Shown: piece after piece, positions 28,297 through 36,199 of the stretch
Numbering within the stretch: the stretch's first letter is position 1
Layout: every line of letters starts with the position of its first letter
IMG/VR virus record: IMGVR_UViG_3300044624_003021
Location: 1-64,000 of that record
Reading direction: 5' to 3' (one strand)
Length of the DNA stretch: 64,000 nucleotides
DNA from: a virus
Program-made: the position numbers and the translations under genes
Notes under the pieces: model-generated
Told to the model about the DNA's origin: nothing
The model's database searches: none
What the model saw: the letters and a program-made list of their open reading frames with translations, nothing else

Positions 28297-30056
28297 TACC
28301 TACCTCCGAATAACCAATTATATTTCATATAATCGTCTCTGGTGACATTCTGTTGACCATATTGATTGATTTTTTCATTGATATTTGGTAATACCGGATT
28401 AAACGCAAGTTGGTTAGTTACATTATCATTATTACTTACAGACCACGAATCAATCATGGCCTTTGTTTGTTCTGTAACTTTGGTTAATTGACTGAAAGAT
28501 GACTCAGCAACATATGTTGCCATGGCGATTGACATAATTAAGTCATCGTGATGACCCTTTTGGTGGTCAGGTCTTCCGTTAATGTAAACAAATGTATTCA
28601 TCTCATTAAACAAACGACTACTATAAATTTTAAAATCATGTCTCATGACTTCCTCAAACGAGGCTATGATTTGAACTCTTTTGTTATTAAAATTAATACC
28701 CGGTATTTTTTCAGCGGCCTTTGGGTCCCACTTCCATTTGTTTGCAACATCAACACCATCAACATATAGATTTTTAAATCCAATCTCTTGCATTTTTCTT
28801 GCTGTTGATACCCCCATTCCTCCGGTTATATCTATTACGACAAAACAAGAATACATATTGGCCCATTTATAACAAATCTCAGCCATTGTATCAGGAGGTA
28901 ACTTACCAACGTACTCGGCAACTTGTTCTCTCTCATCAAAATCTATAATTTGAAATGAACTAAAGTCTTCACTATCTCCTCTACTAACGTCAACCCCCAT
29001 AACATATTTGTGACCAACAACTGGTTCTTTCCAAATCCAAAGAGCGTTACCCATCATCTTATTTTGAGGTTCTCTTATATAATTTTCTCTAACTCTTTGT
29101 AACAAATTAGAATCAAATACGTTATCACCCGAACCCAAAAAGTTACATTCTAACTCTTGAGATACTTTACGTTTATCGTATTTAAGTTTCTTAACCATAC
29201 CCTCAAACCAAGCCGAACAAGGTTTATAACCTGTATCCATAATAAGTTTAAGTTCTTCGTAGTTTCTATCGTCAAAGGGTATACTCTCCCAACTTATAAC
29301 ATCGTCCTTACTATACTCTTCTTTGTTTAGTAAGTAATGAATAATATCTTTAGTTTTAACCAAATATAAATCTCTGGTATATCTTGGGTCTCTAAACCAA
29401 TACATCTCAGAAATTTTGAAATCATTCATATTTCTTAATGCTTGGTCATAAATCTCATAATAGATTGGGTCATATCCATTAGGTGTTGAAACTACAATTA
29501 CTTTACCACCCGTAGATAGGGACGCCATACAAGCCGCCCAAAAATCAGAATCTGCGTCGATAAACGCGGCCTCGTCAAATATAAGTATCGTTGGGGTGAA
29601 TCCACGAAGTGCATCCTTTGATGTCGCAACCGCCTTTACTTCACATCCATTATTTAATTTATAGTGTTTTTGAGAGTCTTTCTCGACGGAAAATCCAACA
29701 CCAACCCACTCAGGCCATTGTGTTATAAACGCTCTTATTTTATTTGCCATTTCTTGAGATGTGTCAAGTTTGTTGGCGATAATTAGAATTTTTTCAGGTT
29801 TGTTTTTCTTTGCGAAGGCTAACTTTTTTGATACCCAAGCAGCGGTAACCGTAGAAACTCCTGCCTGTCTATATTTTAATGCAATATTTTCGTTAAAGTT
29901 TTCATAGTCATCAAGTAACGAAATTTGGTCAGGAAATAGTTCTAATGGAACATACTTCGAAACGGTATTGTCATAAGTTTGTAAATAGGTACGTAGTGCG
30001 TATGGAGTATCCTTCATGCACTTTACGTACTCAAGCATTAATTGTTCTTTTGTCAT
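28296..30056 (-). CDS. Terminase large subunit, T4 gp17-like
   Basis: 586 aa, close to T4 gp17 (610 aa). N-terminal ATPase: Walker A-like KYRQAGVSTVTA near residue 62, Walker B LIFDEAAF near 158, coupling motif VVSTPNG. C-terminal RNase H-like nuclease: GVDVSRGDSEDFSSF with the first Asp, VVIDITGGMG with the second, and KGHHDDLIMSIAMA with the third acidic site. It is the headful packaging motor that translocates and cuts concatemeric DNA at the portal. Confidence 0.95.
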   Translation of the reverse strand: MTKEQLMLEYVKCMKDTPYALRTYLQTYDNTVSKYVPLELFPDQISLLDDYENFNENIALKYRQAGVSTVTAAWVSKKLAFAKKNKPEKILIIANKLDTSQEMANKIRAFITQWPEWVGVGFSVEKDSQKHYKLNNGCEVKAVATSKDALRGFTPTILIFDEAAFIDADSDFWAACMASLSTGGKVIVVSTPNGYDPIYYEIYDQALRNMNDFKISEMYWFRDPRYTRDLYLVKTKDIIHYLLNKEEYSKDDVISWESIPFDDRNYEELKLIMDTGYKPCSAWFEGMVKKLKYDKRKVSQELECNFLGSGDNVFDSNLLQRVRENYIREPQNKMMGNALWIWKEPVVGHKYVMGVDVSRGDSEDFSSFQIIDFDEREQVAEYVGKLPPDTMAEICYKWANMYSCFVVIDITGGMGVSTARKMQEIGFKNLYVDGVDVANKWKWDPKAAEKIPGINFNNKRVQIIASFEEVMRHDFKIYSSRLFNEMNTFVYINGRPDHQKGHHDDLIMSIAMATYVAESSFSQLTKVTEQTKAMIDSWSVSNNDNVTNQLAFNPVLPNINEKINQYGQQNVTRDDYMKYNWLFGGR

Positions 30057-30072
30057 AAGACTATATTTGTAT

Positions 30073-30080
30073 ATAAATAT
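30073..30080 (-). promoter_or_regulatory. Phage ATATTTAT motif before the terminase gene
   Basis: Minus-strand copy 16 nt before the ATG at 30056, directly beside the terminator of the upstream gene. Confidence 0.5.
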
Positions 30081-30081
30081 T

Positions 30082-30107
30082 AAACCCCCAACTAAGTGGG
30101 GGTTTTT
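30082..30107. terminator. Intrinsic terminator
   Basis: AACCCCCA/TGGGGGTT stem with ACTAAG-type loop, just past the minus-strand stop at 30109. Confidence 0.8.
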
Positions 30108-30108
30108 A

Positions 30109-31434
30109 TTATAGACCTAAACTTGAAAGGTCAACATCGTCGATATCATCGTCTTCCCATTTGGAAGACTCTTGTTCATATTCTTGTTTCTTTAAATCTG
30201 AAACAATCTCATCAACCATTCTTTGCATGGCCTTTGCTCCTGATGGGTCTCCGTTTAACACCGCTTTAGCGAATTTGAAGAAATCCTCGGCCGGTAATTT
30301 AGAAAATCTCATGAACAAATAATGTTGAATATGTTTCTTATCTTCATCAAATAACTCAATTGGGTATGCTTCAGTGAATTTTTCCCAAAATATTGGACCT
30401 AATCTCATGTCCCATATTTCTGCGGGTAGAGTATCCTCAGACCCCATAACCATTTCGGCCTGACGTGGGTCATCTGGAAGTCCGTGAGTACCAAATATTT
30501 CATAAATACCCTTAATCAATTCGTGGATAAGAAGTGGGAATGTTGCGGCTCTTGCTTTTACAGTTGGTGGGTCGGTTTCAGGGTCAACACTTGTTTGTCC
30601 CATTTGACCTCCGCCACTTGCTGCCATACCTTCCATATCAGGCATTACCCAATAAAGGTGGTCCATAAGTGATTGGTTAACACCGTATAGATTTACCAAA
30701 TTAGGGTCAAGACGGTTTAGTTCATCTCTAACTAACTCAAACATATAGTGTCCTTTTTTAGACGCCCCTTGTATGAGTGAATTAATAAATCTTCTTTTTG
30801 ATTTTTCTAAATTGAATTTCTCAAACTCATCAGCAAAATCCTCAAGTTCTTCTTTATGTTTAAAGGCCTGTTTAACTTCCTCTTTACTTGGTTTCTGAGG
30901 CGTGGACCTCATTCCTTCTGCAGATGACATCGGTCCTTGGACCAATTTTGCATCAAACTGCATTGCCCCGTCAGGAATTCCCATTTCTTTTTTAACCAAA
31001 TCAACCGCCAATCTTTCGAGGTATTCTTTATTTTGAAATTCAATTCTCATTACTTGTTGTAACGACTGCATTGCCATTCCCATAAGTTGCATGAGGGGAT
31101 TACCTCCCTGTAAAGGTGCGGTAGTACCCAAATATCGTCTTACAGTGTCAACAGAATCTTTGAATCTTTTTGACGAAACTAACTCAACAAAGTCTCGGTC
31201 ACCCTTTGGTAATGCCGGATTTTCAGAATATGGAGTTTCTTTACTAGTTATTTTTCTCTCGATGTCACGACCCATCCTTTCAGGACCTTCGTAATCAATC
31301 GGAGCCTCGTTCAATTTTGATTTAAGGTTTTTCAATGTTTGTTTTTCTTTTGTCGTTAGACCCTCAGAAACCAATTTTTTTTCTAAATTGTTCCTTTCTG
31401 TAATAACTTTTTTCATATTAGGATTGAAACTCAT
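30109..31434 (-). CDS. Unknown virion-associated-type protein
   Basis: 441 aa, soluble, helical, with a short Met/Gln-rich segment (LMQLMGMAMQSLQQVMR) near residue 120 and an acidic tail (WEDDDIDDVDLSSLGL). I do not recognise the family. The start is only 1 nt from the stop of the upstream gene, so the three genes to 32.8 kb form one tight operon feeding into the terminase. N-terminal ITE and LNE sequences resemble prohead-protease sites. A structural or head-completion role is suggested by location only. Confidence 0.65.
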   Translation of the reverse strand: MSFNPNMKKVITERNNLEKKLVSEGLTTKEKQTLKNLKSKLNEAPIDYEGPERMGRDIERKITSKETPYSENPALPKGDRDFVELVSSKRFKDSVDTVRRYLGTTAPLQGGNPLMQLMGMAMQSLQQVMRIEFQNKEYLERLAVDLVKKEMGIPDGAMQFDAKLVQGPMSSAEGMRSTPQKPSKEEVKQAFKHKEELEDFADEFEKFNLEKSKRRFINSLIQGASKKGHYMFELVRDELNRLDPNLVNLYGVNQSLMDHLYWVMPDMEGMAASGGGQMGQTSVDPETDPPTVKARAATFPLLIHELIKGIYEIFGTHGLPDDPRQAEMVMGSEDTLPAEIWDMRLGPIFWEKFTEAYPIELFDEDKKHIQHYLFMRFSKLPAEDFFKFAKAVLNGDPSGAKAMQRMVDEIVSDLKKQEYEQESSKWEDDDIDDVDLSSLGL

Positions 31435-31435
31435 T

Positions 31436-32464
31436 TTATTTCAAATTAATACCAATGGACCCAAATGTTAACCATTGTGGAACATCCTCGGCCTTTGGAG
31501 CTGGTTTATGTTTTGGTTGATATGGAGTTTGTGGTTTTGGTCTTTCAGGTTTAACGTCAGGTTTGACAGGGGTTTCTACTTCTCTCTCACCGGCCTTTGG
31601 AGCTGGTTTATGTTTTGGTTGATATGGGGTTTGAGGCTTTGGTCTTTCAGGTTTAACATCCGGTTTAACAGGGGTCTCAACTTCTTTTCCGGCCTCATTA
31701 ATCATATTTACTAAATCTTTTTTGCTCATCTTAGGTGGTAAATGTTTTTCTACTAAATTACTAATTTTCTTTTCTAAAACACTTTCGCCAAATTTAACAT
31801 CAGGTTTCATATTATACGCAGCTTTTTCTAAATTATTTGCTAACACTGATGATAATTTTTTTGTGTAATCACCCATTCCAAATTCTTCTTTTGTTTCTTT
31901 TTTCTTTTTTTCAGGTAATTTACTAAAATTTTTAGTAGAATCAGAAAATTCTTTTGCCATCTTACACCACTTTTTCTGTTCTTTTGTTTTACCATCACCA
32001 CACTTGTACCAAAAATATTTTTGTTGTTTTTTTGATTCAAATTTTTCTCCTAAATCTTGAGCACCAAATGTAACCGCAATTTCAGGGTCATTCATTGCTA
32101 ATAAAATATCACCATCATTAGATTCTTGTTCATTGGTTTCTTTAGATTGTAAAGCCAATGCAATGTCAGTATCATCATCCTCATTCATTTCGCTCTCAGC
32201 TTTAATTGCCATACCTGCGGAAGTTGGAGTCATAGTGACAGGTTTTCCCCCGATTGTAGTTGTTCCTCCTTTGGGTCCAACAATTTGAACCGTGGTTGCA
32301 CTTGTTGTTATTTGTTCCTTATTTTCTTTTTTTGACTCTTCAAGTCTCTGATGTAAAGAATCAATTTGTCTCTCATTAAGATTAGAAAGCAAAGAATTAC
32401 TAAACCCGTGATTTAATAACTCCATTATTTTTTTATTGGCTTTCATAGAATATTTTTTTTTCAA
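31436..32464 (-). CDS. Unknown protein with duplicated Pro/Lys-rich repeat
   Basis: 342 aa. The N-terminal half is helical and Glu-rich; an internal YFWYKCGDGKTKEQKKWCKMAK patch (about residues 148-168) contains two Cys. The C-terminal region carries two near-identical 35-residue repeats built from VETPVKPDVKPERPKPQTPY and QPKHKPAPKA, nearly identical in DNA too, so recently duplicated. SVLEKKISNLVEKHLPPKMS and KDLVNMINEAG resemble short motifs common at phage virion protein ends. It overlaps the next gene upstream by 32 nt. Confidence 0.65.
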   Translation of the reverse strand: MKKKYSMKANKKIMELLNHGFSNSLLSNLNERQIDSLHQRLEESKKENKEQITTSATTVQIVGPKGGTTTIGGKPVTMTPTSAGMAIKAESEMNEDDDTDIALALQSKETNEQESNDGDILLAMNDPEIAVTFGAQDLGEKFESKKQQKYFWYKCGDGKTKEQKKWCKMAKEFSDSTKNFSKLPEKKKKETKEEFGMGDYTKKLSSVLANNLEKAAYNMKPDVKFGESVLEKKISNLVEKHLPPKMSKKDLVNMINEAGKEVETPVKPDVKPERPKPQTPYQPKHKPAPKAGEREVETPVKPDVKPERPKPQTPYQPKHKPAPKAEDVPQWLTFGSIGINLK

Positions 32465-32846
32465 ATTCTAATACGATGTCTCTTTCGTATAGTTTATTTT
32501 TTACAGTTTCTTCAGGTTCACCGAATCTAAAAACCAAACGCTTGTTTCTGTCAAAATCAATCGTTTCACTTTCATTTTCCCAACACAAAGCTATCACACC
32601 ATCAACCGCATCAACCATTGAAAAATAATCAGAGTTTTGAATCACAGACATTGTTATTATGTCGTTTTTCAAAACTCCAACCTTTTTTATATGTTCTAAG
32701 TCAGGTGGGAGGGGGTATCCGTTTGATGGTTTTGATTCCCATGAATCCCCCCACACACCTTCCAAATCGTCAGAAAAAATAAACTCGTATATGTTATCTC
32801 CCTTATAATTTGGTCCTAATTCATTTACAAATATCAAATAGCTCAT
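32433..32846 (-). CDS. Unknown 137-aa protein
   Basis: 137 aa, acidic, alpha/beta, no signal, no recognised domain. It starts with MSYLIFVNELGPNYKGDNIYEFIF and ends in a charged helix. The ATG overlaps the stop of the preceding gene in an ATGA arrangement (4 nt), indicating translational coupling in the 34.1-30.1 kb operon. The pattern ALCWENE...RLVFRFGEPEE is beta-rich. No function can be inferred beyond membership of a virion-type operon. Confidence 0.7.
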   Translation of the reverse strand: MSYLIFVNELGPNYKGDNIYEFIFSDDLEGVWGDSWESKPSNGYPLPPDLEHIKKVGVLKNDIITMSVIQNSDYFSMVDAVDGVIALCWENESETIDFDRNKRLVFRFGEPEETVKNKLYERDIVLEFEKKIFYESQ

Positions 32847-34132
32847 ATAACATCACCCTTTGGAGTAATCTTAATTTTAGACTCATTTACTTGGAAAACC
32901 AAATTTTTGTTCTTTGTTTTTCCTAACAATTTAGCATCAGGGTATTGGCTAATAAGTTTCTTTGATTTCAAATACTGAGTTTCACTTTCAGAAACATATT
33001 GAACTCTCTTAACTAATTTTTTACGTTCAACTTCTTCTGAAACCACTTTTGGTTTTTTATTTTGTATTTCTCTTTTTTCCGCTTCATCAATTTGGAAGTA
33101 TTTGGTTAAAATTTTGTCAATTTTAGATTCAGAGAAAATACCCTCAATCATTTCTTCCATTTTGTATGCACGGTCATCACTGATTCTTCTATCTTTAATT
33201 TTCCTATGTCTTGGTTCAGAAGGATAATCAAAATCATCAGACTCTTCATCATCAAACATTGAACTAATATCATCCATTGACATTCCCATATCTCCCTCAG
33301 CCATTTCACCTTCAGGTGCTGGTGGCATAGGTTCTTCCGAAGTGTCAGGTTCCATACCCATGTCTTCACCACCCATATCAGGTTCCATACCCATATCTTC
33401 ACCACCTTCAAACTTGGACATAATTTCTTCCTTGTCTTCGGGAGCTAAACCGTTTAAATCTAAAGCCGAAAGAATCGAATTTATAACATATTTTGTGTCA
33501 TCAGATGTCATTTTTGTTTCTTCATCAGCATTCAGTGTTCTTAATTTTTGACCTAATTTTCCTGTCAATTTTTGAATTACTTTAAAAGTAACAACTTCAT
33601 CATCAGGAGCCTCATCCGCCATGTCATCCATAGGGGGCATTTCCGCTTCAGGCTCAGCTGATGGTACAGGAATGTCCGCCTCGGGTGCGGGTGCAGGTGC
33701 CGGAGCAGGTGCGGGAGCTGGTGCTGGTGCGGCCTGTTCGTTGGTATTCAATTTCAAATAATATTTCTTTTCAGATTCTTCACTCTCAGTAAACAAAGAA
33801 ATATTTTTGTCTTGACCTTCATTGATATTAACTTCTTTAGCAATTAAATTAAGTCTTTTAAAGGCCGCAGAATATGAAGAATAATATTTTCTATTTTTCA
33901 TTGGTTCAAGATAATCAATTGACTCATTAAGTCCTTTTTTAATTACATAACCATTCTTTTCTTTAACTATTTGGTAATTAATACCATCAGCTAAAGTGAT
34001 TTTATATTCATTTGATGAATCTTCATTTATTGGTTGTGGGATATGTTCGTTATAACGAGCAATCTCCATAATACGGTTAATTTTATCCATACCATCTAAT
34101 TTTTCACTACCAATTGGTCTTAAGTTTCCCAT
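32843..34132 (-). CDS. Acidic structural-type protein with Ala-Pro linker
   Basis: 429 aa. Residues 130-150 are an alternating Ala-Pro linker followed by Glu/Met/Asp-rich tandem units (GGEDMGMEPDM repeated). A C-terminal helical domain (about 320-429) contains FSESKIDKILTKYFQIDEAE. The N-terminal half has PINED and GLNESID, again LxE-like. Composition resembles the scaffold at 22.4 kb, so it may be an internal core protein. It is the first gene of its operon, with an ATATTTAT motif at 34166-34173. Confidence 0.65.
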   Translation of the reverse strand: MGNLRPIGSEKLDGMDKINRIMEIARYNEHIPQPINEDSSNEYKITLADGINYQIVKEKNGYVIKKGLNESIDYLEPMKNRKYYSSYSAAFKRLNLIAKEVNINEGQDKNISLFTESEESEKKYYLKLNTNEQAAPAPAPAPAPAPAPAPEADIPVPSAEPEAEMPPMDDMADEAPDDEVVTFKVIQKLTGKLGQKLRTLNADEETKMTSDDTKYVINSILSALDLNGLAPEDKEEIMSKFEGGEDMGMEPDMGGEDMGMEPDTSEEPMPPAPEGEMAEGDMGMSMDDISSMFDDEESDDFDYPSEPRHRKIKDRRISDDRAYKMEEMIEGIFSESKIDKILTKYFQIDEAEKREIQNKKPKVVSEEVERKKLVKRVQYVSESETQYLKSKKLISQYPDAKLLGKTKNKNLVFQVNESKIKITPKGDVI

Positions 34133-34202
34133 TTTTTTTTCTTTTTAAAAAATTAATTTTTTTATATAAATATACGGCGAAATATAAATATTTCATTTTA
34201 AA

Positions 34203-35879
34203 TTACGCAGCATTAATTCCAAGAACGTCATCTATCTTTCTTCCGCTCTTAGCAATCAAACTATTACCACTATCAACTCTACTTCTTATTGCCTTTTTGG
34301 ACAATACATCAGTATTAAGTTCCCCATTTTCAACCGCTTTATTAATAACTTTAGCAAATTTTCTAAACCATCCTGGTCCGTTCCAAACCGCATAAGCAAA
34401 ATGGAAGGTCAATCTTGAATCACTATCAACTAATTTCTTTGCCGTTGGAGACAAGTATCTATTTTTAAATTCGTTATAAAAAGGTTGAATAATATCAACA
34501 ACTAAATCTGTGAGTTCTCCTTCAAGTTGTCCTCCTCTGTAGTTATATTTCCAAACCTGTTGACTTTTATTTTTGTCTATAATACCCCAAAACTTAATAC
34601 CTGCAGGACTTGTATTATAGTTACCTCCATGTCTTCTATCAATTCCAAACATAGTCTCACCTGACCTACCCATTCCTTTTGTATTGTGCCATTTTGGATT
34701 GTAATAACCTCCTTCCAAATTATTAATGACACTTCTTGTGATTTGTCTAAAATCAACTGAACCTGATGGTGATATAATTTTCGGTTCTTTTTTAACGATT
34801 AATTCAGTTTCTTTTGATTTTATTGGTTCTAAAGTTTTAACAGGTCTTCTTTTAAAAATAACTTCTGACATTTTTTTGAAGTCTTTAGAATCAACTTTAC
34901 CATCGACAGTTAACCCATTTTCAGATTCGAAGGACTCAACTGCGGTTTGTGTTTCTTTTCCAAATTTACCATCAACACCAAATTTAGGTAAAGGATAACC
35001 CATAAGTGTCAAAGCTGTTTGTAAAATTTCAGTATTTGGATTAAAGATTTTTTGACCTTTAGGTTTTGGTTCATTGATTAATGTCAGATTTTTATTTGAT
35101 AATTCGGTTAAACTATCGACAATATTTGAGTATTCATCACTTTCAGCCTGCTCCTTGAGTGATAATTGTTTATCAATGTGCTTGTCTTCAAAATTAAAAA
35201 GTTTTTCAATATACCCGTTTCTTCTAAGAACTTTAAATACCAAATTTTCATCTGAATATTCTCCATCTTTTTCAAGACCACAAGTACGATATTTTTTTAA
35301 CTTATCTTTGTATTTTTTAATTATTTTCTTAGCACTTTCAATTGGTTCATCTGAAGCATTTTCTATAACACTATCAATAATGTCCATCCATTGTTGAGAC
35401 TTGGTTTTGATTAATTCCTTATCAATTTTGACAGTTTCTTTTTCAGGTTTGTTACTCCATTCATCAAATAACACAGAATAAACACCACTACTAAAATGAA
35501 TTTCGGTTTCGTTTTGGACGTATAATTCAACGTCATAACCAAAAATCTTTATATTGTGTTTGTCGTTATATAAAGTTTTTTTGAGTTTGAATAACTCTTC
35601 GTATAGTGGTAATTGTTCTTCTGAAAACTGAGAAAAATTCGCAACAATATGTAAATCAATGTCTGAAAATTTTGACCAATTGTAGTTGGCAAGTGAACCT
35701 GTCATTATTACATCAGTAACAATAACGTCAACACCCAAAAATTCTATAAAATCATTGGTTATCTCCAATAGTCTCTCACGGACCTTTGGATTCATTTTTT
35801 GTCCGTCTTTGGACCAAATTTTTGGGTTCAGTTCATCTTGTAGATGAAAACTCGAAAGAATATCTTTTAAACTACTCAT
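34203..35879 (-). CDS. Nucleotidyltransferase + peptidoglycan-binding + lysozyme fusion
   Basis: 558 aa with three parts. Residues about 50-130 hold a Pol-beta/MNT-type nucleotidyltransferase core (TGSLANYNWSKFSDIDLHI, with GS and DxD, and a later DVELYV strand). Residues about 280-340 form a PG_binding_1 domain (LQTALTLMGYPLPKFGVDGKFGK). Residues about 380-558 form a lysozyme-like domain with Glu in NLEGGYYNP near 388 and an FGIDRRHGGNYN segment, as in GH108/TtsA-like muramidases. The C-terminal part would cut cell-wall glycan, in lysis or virion entry. The N-terminal enzyme is unexpected in a lysin. There is no signal peptide, so a virion-borne enzyme or a holin-dependent lysin are both possible. 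Confidence 0.8.
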   Translation of the reverse strand: MSSLKDILSSFHLQDELNPKIWSKDGQKMNPKVRERLLEITNDFIEFLGVDVIVTDVIMTGSLANYNWSKFSDIDLHIVANFSQFSEEQLPLYEELFKLKKTLYNDKHNIKIFGYDVELYVQNETEIHFSSGVYSVLFDEWSNKPEKETVKIDKELIKTKSQQWMDIIDSVIENASDEPIESAKKIIKKYKDKLKKYRTCGLEKDGEYSDENLVFKVLRRNGYIEKLFNFEDKHIDKQLSLKEQAESDEYSNIVDSLTELSNKNLTLINEPKPKGQKIFNPNTEILQTALTLMGYPLPKFGVDGKFGKETQTAVESFESENGLTVDGKVDSKDFKKMSEVIFKRRPVKTLEPIKSKETELIVKKEPKIISPSGSVDFRQITRSVINNLEGGYYNPKWHNTKGMGRSGETMFGIDRRHGGNYNTSPAGIKFWGIIDKNKSQQVWKYNYRGGQLEGELTDLVVDIIQPFYNEFKNRYLSPTAKKLVDSDSRLTFHFAYAVWNGPGWFRKFAKVINKAVENGELNTDVLSKKAIRSRVDSGNSLIAKSGRKIDDVLGINAA

Positions 35880-35909
35880 CAGAGATAAATATTTGAGTAG
35901 TGTTAATTG

Positions 35910-36152
35910 TTAAACTTTTCTATATTTATAAGTCTTTGAAATTTTTGTATTGAAAAATTTACCTTGAGACTCTGACATTCTAAATTGAGTATATAGTTGG
36001 TGGGGGACCTCACTATACTCATATTTTGCACCATTATTAAATTCAACCAACATTTTTTTGGTCTCAGTATCATATTCAGTTTTTTTCAAATTACTTGACT
36101 GAATTTCATTAATAATTTTTGTTCCAACAATTTCTTCTTTGATTATTCCCAT
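35910..36152 (-). CDS. KTSC-domain protein
   Basis: 80 aa. EYDTETKKMLVEFNNGAKYEYSEVP, then YTQFRMSESQGKFFNTKISKTYKYRKV, matches the KTSC fold, in which a strand pair ends in GxxFNxxI. The domain also occurs at the C-terminus of some lysyl-tRNA synthetases and as small stand-alone phage proteins; its molecular role is not established. It stands alone between the lysozyme fusion and the divergently transcribed Clp gene. Confidence 0.8.
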   Translation of the reverse strand: MGIIKEEIVGTKIINEIQSSNLKKTEYDTETKKMLVEFNNGAKYEYSEVPHQLYTQFRMSESQGKFFNTKISKTYKYRKV

Positions 36153-36199
36153 AACTTTTTTTTTTAAAAATAATTGTTATTATTAAAAAAAAAACAGTT

